This document shows positions 15,682 through 24,407 of a DNA stretch of 64,000 nt, piece by piece. The position numbers and the translations under genes are program-made. Each line of letters starts with the position of its first letter. Within the stretch, counting starts at the first letter, position 1. The DNA is from Candidatus Gastranaerophilales bacterium (GTDB lineage: Bacteria; Cyanobacteriota; Vampirovibrionia; Gastranaerophilales; Gastranaerophilaceae). Location: NCBI GenBank assembly GCA_944325655.1, contig CALVAW010000001.1, positions 16,651 to 80,650 on the forward strand, written 5' to 3'. The notes under the pieces were generated by a model, which saw only the letters and a program-made list of their open reading frames with translations, had not been told where the DNA came from and searched no databases.

Positions 15682-18342
15682 ATGATGAGAACAGTTGATG
15701 AAATAAGAGAAGGTTTTTTAAGTTTTTTTGAAAAAAAACATAATTCTACACGTGTTAAAAGCTCGAGTTTAATTCCGGATAACCCCACATTGCTTTTAAC
15801 CAGTGCAGGCATGGTACAGTTTGTTCCGTATTATTTAGGTATAGAAAAATGTCCCTACAATCCGCCAAGAGCAACAACATGTCAAAAATGCGCAAGGGCG
15901 GGCGGCAAAGATTCCGATATAGAAAATGTCGGAAGAACTCCCCGACATCACACATTTTTTGAAATGCTCGGAAATTTTGCTTGGGGTGACTATTACAAAA
16001 AAGAAGTAATACCTTGGGCTTGGGAATTTGTTACAAGCAAAGAATATTTAGGGCTTGATAAAGACCGCTTATGGGTTACGATATTCGAAACCGACGATGA
16101 AGCTTATGAAATATGGAAAAATTCAACAGATATAGACCCTAAGAGAATAATAAGAAAAGGAAAAAAAGATAACTTCTGGGGGCCGCCCGGACCTACCGGC
16201 TCTTGCGGTCCTTGCAGCGAAATACATTATGATTTAGGTGAACATCTAAAATGTTCTGACGATTGTTCAATTTCAACTTGCGAATGCGACAGATGGGTTG
16301 AAATTTGGAATATGGTGTTTACCGAACTTTTTCAAGATGAAGAAGGCAATCAAACTCCTTTAGATAAAAAAAATGTAGATACCGGCATGGGACTTGAGCG
16401 CATTGCAATGGTGGCACAAGGAGTTGAATCAACTTTTGAAACAGATATATTAAAACATATTTTAAATAAAGTATGCGAAATTTCAGGCAAAAAATATAAA
16501 GAAAATGAAAAAACCGATATTTCATTAAGAATAGTAGTTGACCACGCTCGATGTGTTTCATTTATGATAGCAGACGGAATAATGCCCTCTAATGAAGGCA
16601 GAGGCTATGTTTTAAGAATGATATTAAGACGAGCTCTTCGCCATGGGTATCTTTTAGGACTTGATTTGCCGTTCTTAAAACCGATAATTGAAACAGTAAT
16701 TGAGAAATATTCTGCTCAATACCCCGAATTAAAACAAAACGAAGACAAAATCAAAAACACTGTTTTAAAAGAAGAAGAAAGATTTAAGTTAACTCTCGAT
16801 AAAGGATATCAACTAATAGAACAAAGTATTCAAAAAGCAACAGAAGATAATTCAAGACTTATAACGGGTGAAGTGGCTTTTAAATTATACGATACTTACG
16901 GCTTTCCTTTTGAATTGACAAAAGAAATAGCTGAGGAAAAAGGTCTAAAAGTTGATGAATCCGGTTTTAAAATCGCAATGGACGAACAAAAACAAAGAGC
17001 AAGAAATGCTATGCAAAAAGTTGTTATCACTGACGATTTAAATTACATAAACAACCCTGCAACAAATTTCATAGGATACGACAATTTTGAAAGCGAAGCA
17101 AATATAATTGCAATAGTTGATAAAAACGGAAAAAATGTTGAAATCGCTCAAAATGACGTATTTGACATAATTCTTGATGTAACTCCTTTTTACGCTGAAT
17201 GCGGAGGTCAAGTAGGAGATAGCGGTACTATAAGTATTTCAAATGAAAATTATGAAGTAATTAAAACGTTTAAAGTTCAAGATATATTCGTGCACAGGAC
17301 GATAGTAAACGAAAATGCGCTAAAAAAAGGTGATAAAGTTAAAACAAAAATCGACAAACAAAGAAGGCTAGAAATAACAAAACATCACTCTCTGGCTCAT
17401 CTCTTACAGGCTGCCTTGCAAAAAGTTTTAGGACACGATGTTCACCAAGCGGGTTCTTATGTTGAAGAAAACAGAACACGCTATGACTTTACATTTGAAA
17501 GAGCATTAACAAAAGAAGAGCTCAAAAAAGTTCAAAATATAATTAATAATTGGATAAATGAAGGCTTAAAAAGAACAACAAAAATAATGTCATTGGAAGA
17601 AGCTAATGCATCAGGAGCTATGGCACTATTTGGAGAAAAATATGGCGAAACTGTAAGAGTGGTAAGCTTTGACGATTATGAAGGAAAGTGTCAGTCCAAA
17701 GAATTGTGCGCAGGATGCCATGTAGATAATTCAAAAGATTTAAGATTAGCAAAAATTATATCCGAATCTGCAAGTTCTGCGGGGGTCAGAAGAATAGAAA
17801 TAGCTTGTTCAAACGCTGCTTTTGAACTTTTGGAACTAAAAGCGGACGAATTGGATAAATTGTCTTATGATAACAAAATTCCATCCGACAAAATACAAGA
17901 AAAAATAGATAAATTATCTCAAGAAGTTAAAGATTTATCATCAAAAATCGGTGATATGGAAGCAGTAAAAGCTAAAGACAGTTTTAATACATTTATGTCC
18001 AAAGCAAAAGAAAAATCCGGCACAAAAATTTTAATTACAAAAATAGAAGATTTTGCGCCGAATGCAATTAAACTTGGAATTGAATTGTTGTCAAATAAAC
18101 TTGGCGAGAGTGTAATAGTATTGTGTTCAATGAAAAAAGACGGAACCGTATTTATAACCTCAAAAGTCAGCGACAACTTAATTAATAAAATTTCTGCCGG
18201 TAATATTGTCTCAAAAATTGCCAAAACTCTCAAAGGAAACGGCGGTGGCAGGCCGCAAATGGCACAAGGCATGGGTAAAACTCAGGAAGGAATTGAGGAT
18301 ATTTTACTAAAAACAGAACAAGATATTTTCAATTTATTATAA
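15682..18342 (+). CDS. alaS: Alanyl-tRNA synthetase
   Basis: 886 residues, full length. The class II catalytic core is at the N-terminus (TSAGMVQFVPYYLG, FFEMLGNFAWGDYYK, GLERIAMVAQG). A tRNA-recognition helical domain follows, then the editing domain with its zinc ligands HHSLAHLL (near 569-574) and CAGCH (near 676-680). The C-terminal C-Ala/DHHA1 domain ends GGGRPQMAQGMG. It charges tRNA-Ala and clears mischarged Ser/Gly. Two ATGs in a row are possible starts. It has its own promoter and a terminator shared with the convergent regulator. Confidence 0.98.
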   Translation: MMRTVDEIREGFLSFFEKKHNSTRVKSSSLIPDNPTLLLTSAGMVQFVPYYLGIEKCPYNPPRATTCQKCARAGGKDSDIENVGRTPRHHTFFEMLGNFAWGDYYKKEVIPWAWEFVTSKEYLGLDKDRLWVTIFETDDEAYEIWKNSTDIDPKRIIRKGKKDNFWGPPGPTGSCGPCSEIHYDLGEHLKCSDDCSISTCECDRWVEIWNMVFTELFQDEEGNQTPLDKKNVDTGMGLERIAMVAQGVESTFETDILKHILNKVCEISGKKYKENEKTDISLRIVVDHARCVSFMIADGIMPSNEGRGYVLRMILRRALRHGYLLGLDLPFLKPIIETVIEKYSAQYPELKQNEDKIKNTVLKEEERFKLTLDKGYQLIEQSIQKATEDNSRLITGEVAFKLYDTYGFPFELTKEIAEEKGLKVDESGFKIAMDEQKQRARNAMQKVVITDDLNYINNPATNFIGYDNFESEANIIAIVDKNGKNVEIAQNDVFDIILDVTPFYAECGGQVGDSGTISISNENYEVIKTFKVQDIFVHRTIVNENALKKGDKVKTKIDKQRRLEITKHHSLAHLLQAALQKVLGHDVHQAGSYVEENRTRYDFTFERALTKEELKKVQNIINNWINEGLKRTTKIMSLEEANASGAMALFGEKYGETVRVVSFDDYEGKCQSKELCAGCHVDNSKDLRLAKIISESASSAGVRRIEIACSNAAFELLELKADELDKLSYDNKIPSDKIQEKIDKLSQEVKDLSSKIGDMEAVKAKDSFNTFMSKAKEKSGTKILITKIEDFAPNAIKLGIELLSNKLGESVIVLCSMKKDGTVFITSKVSDNLINKISAGNIVSKIAKTLKGNGGGRPQMAQGMGKTQEGIEDILLKTEQDIFNLL

Positions 18343-18350
18343 GTATTATA

Positions 18351-18382
18351 AATTAGACCCTGTGATGACAGGGTCTAATTTT
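18351..18382. terminator. Bidirectional terminator between alaS and xre gene
   Basis: 13-bp stem AATTAGACCCTGT/ACAGGGTCTAATT (18351-18380) with loop GATG. It has A and T runs on both sides and abuts the stop codon of the convergent regulator. Confidence 0.9.
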
Positions 18383-18599
18383 ATTCAAAAGTTACCAATG
18401 TAACTATATTTACATTTAAATAACCTGCTAATTCATATATTTTCACAAGAGACATATTTGCCTTGCCTCGTTCAATATTTGCTATGTAATTTTGCGACAC
18501 ATTCATAATTTCCGCTAACTGCTCTTGAGTTAAATCTTTTTTAATTCTTTCGATTTTAACATTTTTTCCAAATTTTTTTAATAAGGCTGTTTTATCCAT
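18381..18599 (-). CDS. XRE-family transcriptional regulator (single HTH)
   Basis: 72 residues, essentially one HTH_3 domain: GKNVKIERIKKDLTQEQLAEIMNVSQNYIANIERGKANMSLVKIYELAGYL. Length and layout match stand-alone Cro/C1-type regulators. No binding site precedes the ATG. A TATACT box lies 7 bases upstream and overlaps a palindromic ACTTATAAGT, so leaderless transcription with autoregulation is plausible. It is divergent from the prepilin-like gene, which it probably controls. Confidence 0.88.
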   Translation of the reverse strand: MDKTALLKKFGKNVKIERIKKDLTQEQLAEIMNVSQNYIANIERGKANMSLVKIYELAGYLNVNIVTLVTFE

Positions 18600-18669
18600 A
18601 CTTATAAGTATATAAATATTGACTTATAAATATAATAATGTTATAAGTTATATATTATAACTTATAGAT
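18600..18669. promoter_or_regulatory. Operator array between XRE regulator and prepilin-like gene
   Basis: Four copies of an ACTTATAA-type half-palindrome fill the 79-base divergent gap: 18600-18609 (perfect ACTTATAAGT), 18622-18629, 18641-18648 (inverted, TTATAAGT) and 18660-18667 (ACTTATAG). Their centres are roughly 17-22 bp apart, about two helical turns. The array covers both promoters, so the adjacent HTH protein is the obvious ligand (inference). Confidence 0.6.
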
Positions 18670-18678
18670 TATATCGAG

Positions 18679-19464
18679 ATGACTACTAAAAGATTGGCTT
18701 TTACCTTAGCTGAAATAATGATTGTTTTAACTATAATCGGAATTTTGACTGCAATTCTACTACCTATTGCGATTAATTCCGCACCTGATGAAAATGTTAT
18801 GAAATTTAAAAAAGGTAATAATACGTTAGGGACTGTTATAAGAGAACTTGTTAATTCGGATCAGTATTATTTAAACGGGGATTTAGGAACCAAAGCAAAC
18901 GGAGCACTGTTAGACGGCACCCATGACGGAGATTATACATATTTTTGCGAAACATTTGCAGATATTATTTCAACTAAAAAAGTAGAGTGTTCAGAGTATA
19001 AAAATTATACATATTCATTTATCAATATTAATTGGGATAATGTTGATAAGGATGAATATGGGATATTTGATGCTAAAAAAACTCCCGATGAAATGTGTAA
19101 AAAAACGGCTTCACTTATAGGCGAGGGGATTGTTACAACCGATGACATTGTATATTACGAAACTTCCCCCGGCATTTCCTTTGGCATTACATATTATAAA
19201 AATAGCATATCTGACGATGCAATTATTGAAAACGGCGAAAGTAGTTGCGGGGCAAAAGGACTTTTTAGATTAAGAACAAACGCTAAAAATTGCGAAGAAT
19301 ACACTATGACACCTCTTACAATATATAAAATTTTCTGCATGGATATAGACGGAATTAATAAAGGTGAAGACCCCTTCGGATACGGTATCAGAATAGACGG
19401 AAAAATTTTATATGGTGCAAGAGCAGAAGAATGGCTTAAAAAATCAATTCAAAAAGGTGAGTAA
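18679..19464 (+). CDS. Type IV prepilin-like protein
   Basis: 261 residues. The N-terminus KRLAFTLAEIMIVLTIIGILTAILLPI is a class III/pseudopilin signal: short basic leader, cleavage before Phe, Glu at +5, then a hydrophobic helix. The globular part has several cysteines (YFCETF, KVECSEY, EMCKKT, SSCGAKG, KNCEEY, IFCMDIDG), likely disulphide-bonded. It follows a layout common in Melainabacteria, where many such pilin-like proteins occur as single genes. The divergent XRE regulator and operator array suggest regulated expression. The ATG lacks a strong binding site (CGAG only). Confidence 0.82.
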   Translation: MTTKRLAFTLAEIMIVLTIIGILTAILLPIAINSAPDENVMKFKKGNNTLGTVIRELVNSDQYYLNGDLGTKANGALLDGTHDGDYTYFCETFADIISTKKVECSEYKNYTYSFININWDNVDKDEYGIFDAKKTPDEMCKKTASLIGEGIVTTDDIVYYETSPGISFGITYYKNSISDDAIIENGESSCGAKGLFRLRTNAKNCEEYTMTPLTIYKIFCMDIDGINKGEDPFGYGIRIDGKILYGARAEEWLKKSIQKGE

Positions 19465-19466
19465 AT

Positions 19467-19628
19467 ATGAGCAAAAAAGAAAAAATTATTGCAATATGCG
19501 CTGTCTTATCAATGTTATTACTTATTTATTCCGCAATTTATACAATATATAAAAATAAACCAAAAGACAGTATTTTTACCATTGAAAAAATATATAATAA
19601 TATATACAAATCAAAAGCCCTTATATAA
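19467..19628 (+). CDS. Small single-pass membrane protein
   Basis: 53 residues, starting 3 bases after the prepilin stop behind AGGTGAG. It has an N-terminal transmembrane helix (KIIAICAVLSMLLLIYSAIYTIY) and a basic outer or periplasmic tail. Co-translation with the prepilin-like protein suggests an accessory role such as anchoring or assembly. It ends inside the terminator stem. Confidence 0.6.
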   Translation: MSKKEKIIAICAVLSMLLLIYSAIYTIYKNKPKDSIFTIEKIYNNIYKSKALI

Positions 19629-19640
19629 GGGCTTTTATAA
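19612..19640 (+). terminator. Rho-independent terminator
   Basis: AAAAGCCC/GGGCTTTT stem around TTATATAA (19613-19636). It overlaps the end of the small membrane gene. The dyad also has T on the minus strand, so it may serve both sides. Confidence 0.75.
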
Positions 19641-19641
19641 T

Positions 19642-19911
19642 TTATTCCAAATTTTGAATTTTTTGTTTGTATTCATATTTTTGCTCAAGTAATTTATCTT
19701 TTTCAAAAAACTTTCTTGCAGATGCTATAACAGATAAAAGAACTCCAAAGCCAACGCCGATAAGGGTAATTGCACCTCCTTTTTTTGCTTTAGGTAAAGA
19801 CTTAAAATCTGTTACAGCCTTCATCGCATTTTTTCCGAATGATGATTCTTTTATATATTTAAAACATTTAGAAGCAGCATCACTGACACCTGAAAAGAAG
19901 CCATACTGTTG
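19642..19911 (-). pseudogene. 5'-truncated membrane protein remnant
   Basis: The minus-strand frame is open from a stop at 19914-19912 to the stop at 19642. Only its last 60 codons follow an ATG (19824), which lacks a convincing binding site. The 29 codons before that ATG read like protein (GFFSGVSDAASKCFKYI), so the true N-terminus seems lost. What remains has one transmembrane helix (GGAITLIGVGFGVLLSVIA) and a charged tail. Alternatively the 60-residue form is still expressed. Confidence 0.5.
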
Positions 19912-20155
19912 TCAGAAAATTGATATCTCAGCAAGAAATTTATCAGGGATTGAATTGGGTCATTACTTTCCAAAAGCCGAAACATTAGAAAAAATATCAA
20001 AAGCTCTCAATGTAACCATTGAGAAAATATTTGCAAACGACCATATAAAAAATAAAAAAGAACTTATCAAAGAAATAAATATTTATCTTGGCAAATTGGA
20101 ACAAAACAAAATTGAATATGTTTACAAAATCGTCAAATTCTTAAATTTTGAATAA
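19911..20155 (+). pseudogene. 5'-truncated XRE-family regulator remnant
   Basis: From about 19911 the frame reads QKIDISARNLSGIELGHYF, then PKAETLEKISKALNVTIEKIF and a Lys-rich helical tail. This is the second half of an HTH_3 domain plus a typical C-terminal extension. The first about 25 residues of the fold (helices 1-2) are missing. Upstream codons in this frame instead run antisense through the neighbouring remnant. No start codon or binding site is placed properly. It is a decayed regulator cut at the same point as the minus-strand remnant. Confidence 0.65.
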
Positions 20156-20276
20156 AATATTTTTCATCTTTTTTATAAAATCGAAGGTAATTTTTTGTAC
20201 AAAACCGATATATTGACAACTTGACCGCTGTTAATATCGCTTTTGTTATTAATATATAATTACTCAAATGCCAATT

Positions 20277-21650
20277 TTAAAGTATAGCATCGATGATTGC
20301 TTTTGCCGCACGTTTTCCGGCACCCATCGCATTAATTGCCGTAGATGGACCCAACGGAGCAACATCGCCACCTGCATATATGCTTTTAACCGAAGTTTCA
20401 CCTGATTGATTAATAACAATATAACCTTTATTATCGGTTTCTAAATTTAATTTTTCATTTTCTGCCGAACGTTGAATAATCGGATTTGGACCTGTTCCGA
20501 GCGAAACAACTACGCTATCCAAAGGCACCGTAACAAATTCACCTGTTCCGACAGGTCTTTGACGACCTGATGCATCAGGTTCACCCAATTCCATTATTTC
20601 AAACTTCATTGATTTTACCCAGCCGTCTTCGCCAAATATTTCAACCGGAGCATGAAGAAACCTAAATTCAATTCCTTCTTCTTTAGCATGACGAATTTCT
20701 TCCAATCTTGCAGGCAATTCTTTTTCGGTTCTTCTGTAAAATATATAGACCTTTTCATATCCGACGCGAACAGCCGTTCTTGCCGCATCCATAGCCACAT
20801 TTCCCCCGCCAATTATTGCCGTTGTTTTACCTACCTTTAAAGGAGTCGGAGTATCAGGACTTTGTGCATGCATCAAATTGACTCTTGTTAAAAATTCATT
20901 TGCACTATATACACCATTTAAATTTTCTCCGGGAATATTCATCATTTTCGGAAGTCCTGCGCCTGAGCATATAAATATAGCACTATATCCTTCATCTTGG
21001 AGCTGTTTCAATGTAATAGACTTGCCTACAATAACATTTTTATAAAATTTAACTCCCATGGCCTTCAGAGATTCTATTTCTCTATCCAAGACATTTCTCG
21101 GAAGTCTAAAAGGCGGAATGCCATATCTTAATACACCGCCAAACTCATGCAAAGCTTCAAAAATTGAAACATCAAAACCCGCTGTTCTAAGATCGGCAGC
21201 TGCGGTCATGCCGGCACATCCGGAACCAACAATTGCAACCTTTTTGCCGTTAGGTACAATTTCAGTCGGACTTGCTGATGTATTATCTCCAACATAACGT
21301 TCAAGAGCACCAATTGCAACAGGATCCCCTTTGATACCCAATACACAATTACCTTCACATTGTTTTTCCTGCGGACAAACTCTGCCGCAAACGGAAGGAA
21401 GCATGGAAGATTGTCTTATGATATCACCGGCAGCTTTTAAATCACCTGTTTTAACTTCTTGTATAAATGAAGGAATATCAATATTAACCGGACATCCGGA
21501 TTTACACCTTGCATTTTTACAATGCAAGCATCTGGAAGCTTCCTTTAAAGCCTGTTCCGGTGTCAGATTTTCTTCAACAGCATTAAAATTATGTCTTCTT
21601 TCAAATTTATCCTGTTCTTTAGGTCTTTGTCTTTCAATTTTTTCAGCCAT
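20277..21650 (-). CDS. gltD: NADPH-dependent glutamate synthase small subunit-type oxidoreductase
   Basis: 457 residues. The N-terminal half has cysteine motifs for two Fe-S clusters (CLHCKNARCKSGCP and CGRVCPQEKQCEGNC). FAD- and NADPH-binding Rossmann folds follow (VGSGCAGMTAAADLR; IGGGNVAMDAART; final YAGGDVA...). It matches the GltD/GltA(TIGR01316)/NfnB-SudA family. Members pass electrons from NADPH to a glutamate synthase large subunit or pair with a ferredoxin:NADP reductase subunit. No partner gene is adjacent, so the exact role is open. The nearest AGGAG is about 13 bases before the ATG, longer than usual. Confidence 0.9.
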   Translation of the reverse strand: MAEKIERQRPKEQDKFERRHNFNAVEENLTPEQALKEASRCLHCKNARCKSGCPVNIDIPSFIQEVKTGDLKAAGDIIRQSSMLPSVCGRVCPQEKQCEGNCVLGIKGDPVAIGALERYVGDNTSASPTEIVPNGKKVAIVGSGCAGMTAAADLRTAGFDVSIFEALHEFGGVLRYGIPPFRLPRNVLDREIESLKAMGVKFYKNVIVGKSITLKQLQDEGYSAIFICSGAGLPKMMNIPGENLNGVYSANEFLTRVNLMHAQSPDTPTPLKVGKTTAIIGGGNVAMDAARTAVRVGYEKVYIFYRRTEKELPARLEEIRHAKEEGIEFRFLHAPVEIFGEDGWVKSMKFEIMELGEPDASGRQRPVGTGEFVTVPLDSVVVSLGTGPNPIIQRSAENEKLNLETDNKGYIVINQSGETSVKSIYAGGDVAPLGPSTAINAMGAGKRAAKAIIDAIL

Positions 21651-21723
21651 TACTTTTGTAAGCTCCTATATTAATTACATCTTATATTTATTGTATAATA
21701 AAAAACATAATTGAGGTAAAGTT

Positions 21724-22527
21724 GTGACAAAAATTAAACTTTGGATAAGCGATATTGACGGAACTCTTATGAACTATGACGGAAGCTGCACCAATGAAAT
21801 GATCTCCGTAATAGAAAAAGTTAAAAACAAAAATGTTAAACTTGTTATAGCAACAGGAAGAATGTTTATGGGTGCCGAATTTGCCGCAAAGAAATTTAAC
21901 CTCAACACGCCAATTGTATGTTATCAAGGTGCTGTCGTAAGAACAAAAGACGAAATCTTATGGCAATCACCCATTAAAGATTCCATTGTATTTGAAATAA
22001 TAGAATATTTAAGAAAAAACAAAATTCACACACATATCTACAATAATGACACGTTATATGTAGAAGACGACAATAAAAGAATAATGGATGAATATTGCAA
22101 CGGAAGAGGAACAACATATACCCGAGTTGAAAGCTTCAATTCCTTAAAACTTAAAGATGTGCCAAAAATTCTTGGTGTTATTGAAGACAATAACATAATG
22201 TCTAAAATCAAGAATGAACTGAAAGAAAAATATAAAAACATCTTAACAATTGTACAAAGCTCAAATTGTTACCTTGAAATAACAGACAAAGGCGCTTCAA
22301 AGGGAAATGCTCTAAATTTTCTTAAAAAATATTGGAATTTAAATGACGACGAAGTTTTAGCCTCGGGAGATCAAGATAATGACGTTGATTTGCTAAAAAA
22401 TGCAGGCATAAAAATTTCAGTAGGAAACAACAGCAAAGAGCTCTTAAAAATTGCTCAATACCATTGCAAAAGCGTAAATAGCAATGAATTGGTAAAATAT
22501 ATAGAGGAATTTATATTATGCGAATAG
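21724..22527 (+). CDS. HAD-superfamily phosphatase, Cof type
   Basis: 267 residues from a GTG start with GAGG 8-9 bases upstream and TATAAT at 21692. HAD motifs are all present: motif I SDIDGTL, motif II VIATGR, Lys in DKGASKGNAL, motif IV SGDQDNDVDLL. The Cof-type cap domain lies between. It probably dephosphorylates sugar phosphates, flavin mononucleotide or similar small metabolites; the substrate cannot be told. It overlaps ispF by 10 bases. Confidence 0.9.
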   Translation: MTKIKLWISDIDGTLMNYDGSCTNEMISVIEKVKNKNVKLVIATGRMFMGAEFAAKKFNLNTPIVCYQGAVVRTKDEILWQSPIKDSIVFEIIEYLRKNKIHTHIYNNDTLYVEDDNKRIMDEYCNGRGTTYTRVESFNSLKLKDVPKILGVIEDNNIMSKIKNELKEKYKNILTIVQSSNCYLEITDKGASKGNALNFLKKYWNLNDDEVLASGDQDNDVDLLKNAGIKISVGNNSKELLKIAQYHCKSVNSNELVKYIEEFILCE

Positions 22528-22994
22528 GCTTAGGATATGACATTCACCAGCTTTCACAAAATAGAGATTTAATCATAGGCGGAGTTAAAATTCCTCATGA
22601 ACTCGGATTATTGGGACACTCAGATGCCGATGTATTGACTCATGCAATTATAGATGCCATTTTAGGTTCTATCGCTTTGAGAGATATAGGGTATCATTTT
22701 CCGGACACAAGCAGTGAATATAAAAATGCAAACAGTTTAACTTTACTGAAAAAAACATGTGAAATGCTAAAAAAAGAAGGTTATAAAATAATTAATATAG
22801 ATACCAATATAATTTGTCAAAAACCAAAGCTGTCACCTTATATTGATGAAATGAGAAAAAAAATCGCAAAAACAACAAATCTTGAATTAAACCAAATTTC
22901 GATAAAAGCAAAAACAAACGAAAAACAAGACTCGGCAGGATGTGAAAAATCAATTATTGCTCAGGCTGTTGTGCTTGTAGAAAACAATTGTTAA
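22518..22994 (+). CDS. ispF: 2-C-methyl-D-erythritol 2,4-cyclodiphosphate synthase
   Basis: 158 residues, full length. It has the metal-binding GYDIHQL at the N-terminus and LGLLGHSDADVLTHAIIDAILG, HFPDTSSEYKNANS, and a C-terminal KTNEKQDSAGCEKSIIAQAVVLV. It makes MEcPP in the non-mevalonate isoprenoid pathway, which feeds UppS encoded further along. Its start (binding site GAGGAA) lies inside the HAD gene, giving coupling. No ispD is adjacent. Confidence 0.97.
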   Translation: MRIGLGYDIHQLSQNRDLIIGGVKIPHELGLLGHSDADVLTHAIIDAILGSIALRDIGYHFPDTSSEYKNANSLTLLKKTCEMLKKEGYKIINIDTNIICQKPKLSPYIDEMRKKIAKTTNLELNQISIKAKTNEKQDSAGCEKSIIAQAVVLVENNC

Positions 22995-22997
22995 ATT

Positions 22998-23384
22998 TTA
23001 TTTACTTAACCCGAACATTAATTTATTATAACTTCCGAGAGAAGATAAGCTATCCATACCATCCTTTTTAGGATTTGAACATTTATATTCGCTCGGATAA
23101 AAATATCCCGATTGAGCGTATAATTGCTCGCAAGCATCATCTTTTTTTTCTGTATTACTTGCTTCAAGCTGTCTGATTGCAAGTTTCAAACAAGTTCTTG
23201 CTTCTTTTGTATTTATACCGTACGCTTTAGAAATTCTATTTATGTAATTTACAGGTGAAAAAGTTCCGGGCAAACCCTGAGCTACGAGAAGCTCAACTAT
23301 TTCTTCACAAGTTGAAAATTTATTTGTTTCGTTTGACTGAATATTAGATTCGTCATATTTTGATATGTTCTGAACTTGACTCAT
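22998..23384 (-). CDS. Hypothetical protein, 128 residues
   Basis: No family recognised. The N-terminal 25 residues are polar and low complexity (Ser/Asn/Gln). A helical core follows (STCEEIVELLVAQGLPGTF; NRISKAYGINTKEARTCLKLAIRQLEAS), then a Cys/Tyr-containing tail. Convergent with ispF, 3 bases apart. The binding site AGG with a short spacer is modest. Coding potential rests on amino-acid composition and the start context. Confidence 0.65.
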   Translation of the reverse strand: MSQVQNISKYDESNIQSNETNKFSTCEEIVELLVAQGLPGTFSPVNYINRISKAYGINTKEARTCLKLAIRQLEASNTEKKDDACEQLYAQSGYFYPSEYKCSNPKKDGMDSLSSLGSYNKLMFGLSK

Positions 23385-23502
23385 TATAAACCTGTTTTAA
23401 AACTACTTACATATTTATAAAAACATTTTTAAAATGAGTATTTCAAAAGTATATACTTTTTTAATATTTCTTAACATATATATTTTTTATGAATACTTTC
23501 GA

Positions 23503-24339
23503 CTATCCTTTAATTTGATTAACAATATTTCCTAACAAATCCATTGAATTCTGCAATATATCGGAGTTGTACCAGTCTGTAAAAGTATCAAATTTTTCAC
23601 TTAACTGCTCATCTGTAATATGATTTTTTATTTCAACTTCAGCATTTAAAGAAGATTTTACGCTTTTAATTTCACAATTATATAATGCAATTTTATTTGC
23701 TTTTTTTAACTTTGGAAGCGCCTTTAAAGTTGAATTCGCTACAAAAAGATTTTCAACCTCTTCCAATTTATTCAATTGAGAAATATCTATTTTATTATTT
23801 TCATCCGTAGAACATATAAAAAGCTCTTGTGCGTATTCTAAATTTTTTAAATCTTCAAAAGGACAATCAACTATACAAAGCTTCCCCGCTCTTTCAAGCG
23901 CCGGCAATTCTTTAAGTGATGAATTTTGAGCTATAAATATTGCTGCTTCCTTAAGCTTTGACAAAGTTTTAATCGGAGAATCTTCAAGAGAAACAGAACC
24001 TGCAGACTTTAATTTAGGCAATTTTCTTAAATGTTTGTTTGCAAGCAATATACCAACCGCCTTTAAATTTGGCATCTCTACAATTTTCGTCTCGCTATCC
24101 AACCTTATTTCACGACAAGCAATCAACGGAAACTTTGTCAATGCGGATTTTCTAGTATCAAACCTGCCTTCGCAAGCGATTACTTTTTCAATTAAATCAT
24201 CTTCATTAATTCCAAGCTCACTGAAAGTTGCTTCTTTCGGTTGTGAATAATGAGATATAATAATATTTTCGTTATTATCAACCTGAGTTTTTATACCGTA
24301 TTTTTCAAAAATTTTAACTGCTTCATTAGTTTCTAGCAT
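23503..24339 (-). CDS. Repeat (LRR-like) protein sharing a module with the 8189-10150 protein
   Basis: 278 residues; GGAGT lies 6-8 bases upstream of the ATG. An N-terminal segment (KIFEKYGIKTQ...LGINEDDLIEKV) matches the module opener in the 8189-10150 protein (GIDEEDLLDGV, GINPNELMDAV). About eight repeats of about 20 residues follow, of the form 'L..LP.L..A..I.L.N..I..L', then a short helical end. It reads as a leucine-rich-repeat-like solenoid without signal peptide or tag. Function unknown; protein-protein binding is the usual job of such folds. Confidence 0.72.
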   Translation of the reverse strand: MLETNEAVKIFEKYGIKTQVDNNENIIISHYSQPKEATFSELGINEDDLIEKVIACEGRFDTRKSALTKFPLIACREIRLDSETKIVEMPNLKAVGILLANKHLRKLPKLKSAGSVSLEDSPIKTLSKLKEAAIFIAQNSSLKELPALERAGKLCIVDCPFEDLKNLEYAQELFICSTDENNKIDISQLNKLEEVENLFVANSTLKALPKLKKANKIALYNCEIKSVKSSLNAEVEIKNHITDEQLSEKFDTFTDWYNSDILQNSMDLLGNIVNQIKG

Positions 24340-24407
24340 ATATTACTCCACTTCTTTACCTTCAAATAATTTCTTTTATTCATATTCCCGAAATAAAGTT
24401 TTTTATA

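Noticed and set aside
19667..19910. N-terminal half of a 162-codon plus-strand frame ending in the HTH remnant
   Set aside because: Its first 80 codons run antisense to the membrane-protein remnant, have odd composition (Phe/Ser/Pro), and no binding site precedes them.
20205..20255. TTGACA-like element reading toward gltD's 3' end
   Set aside because: No -10 with good spacing and no gene downstream on that strand.
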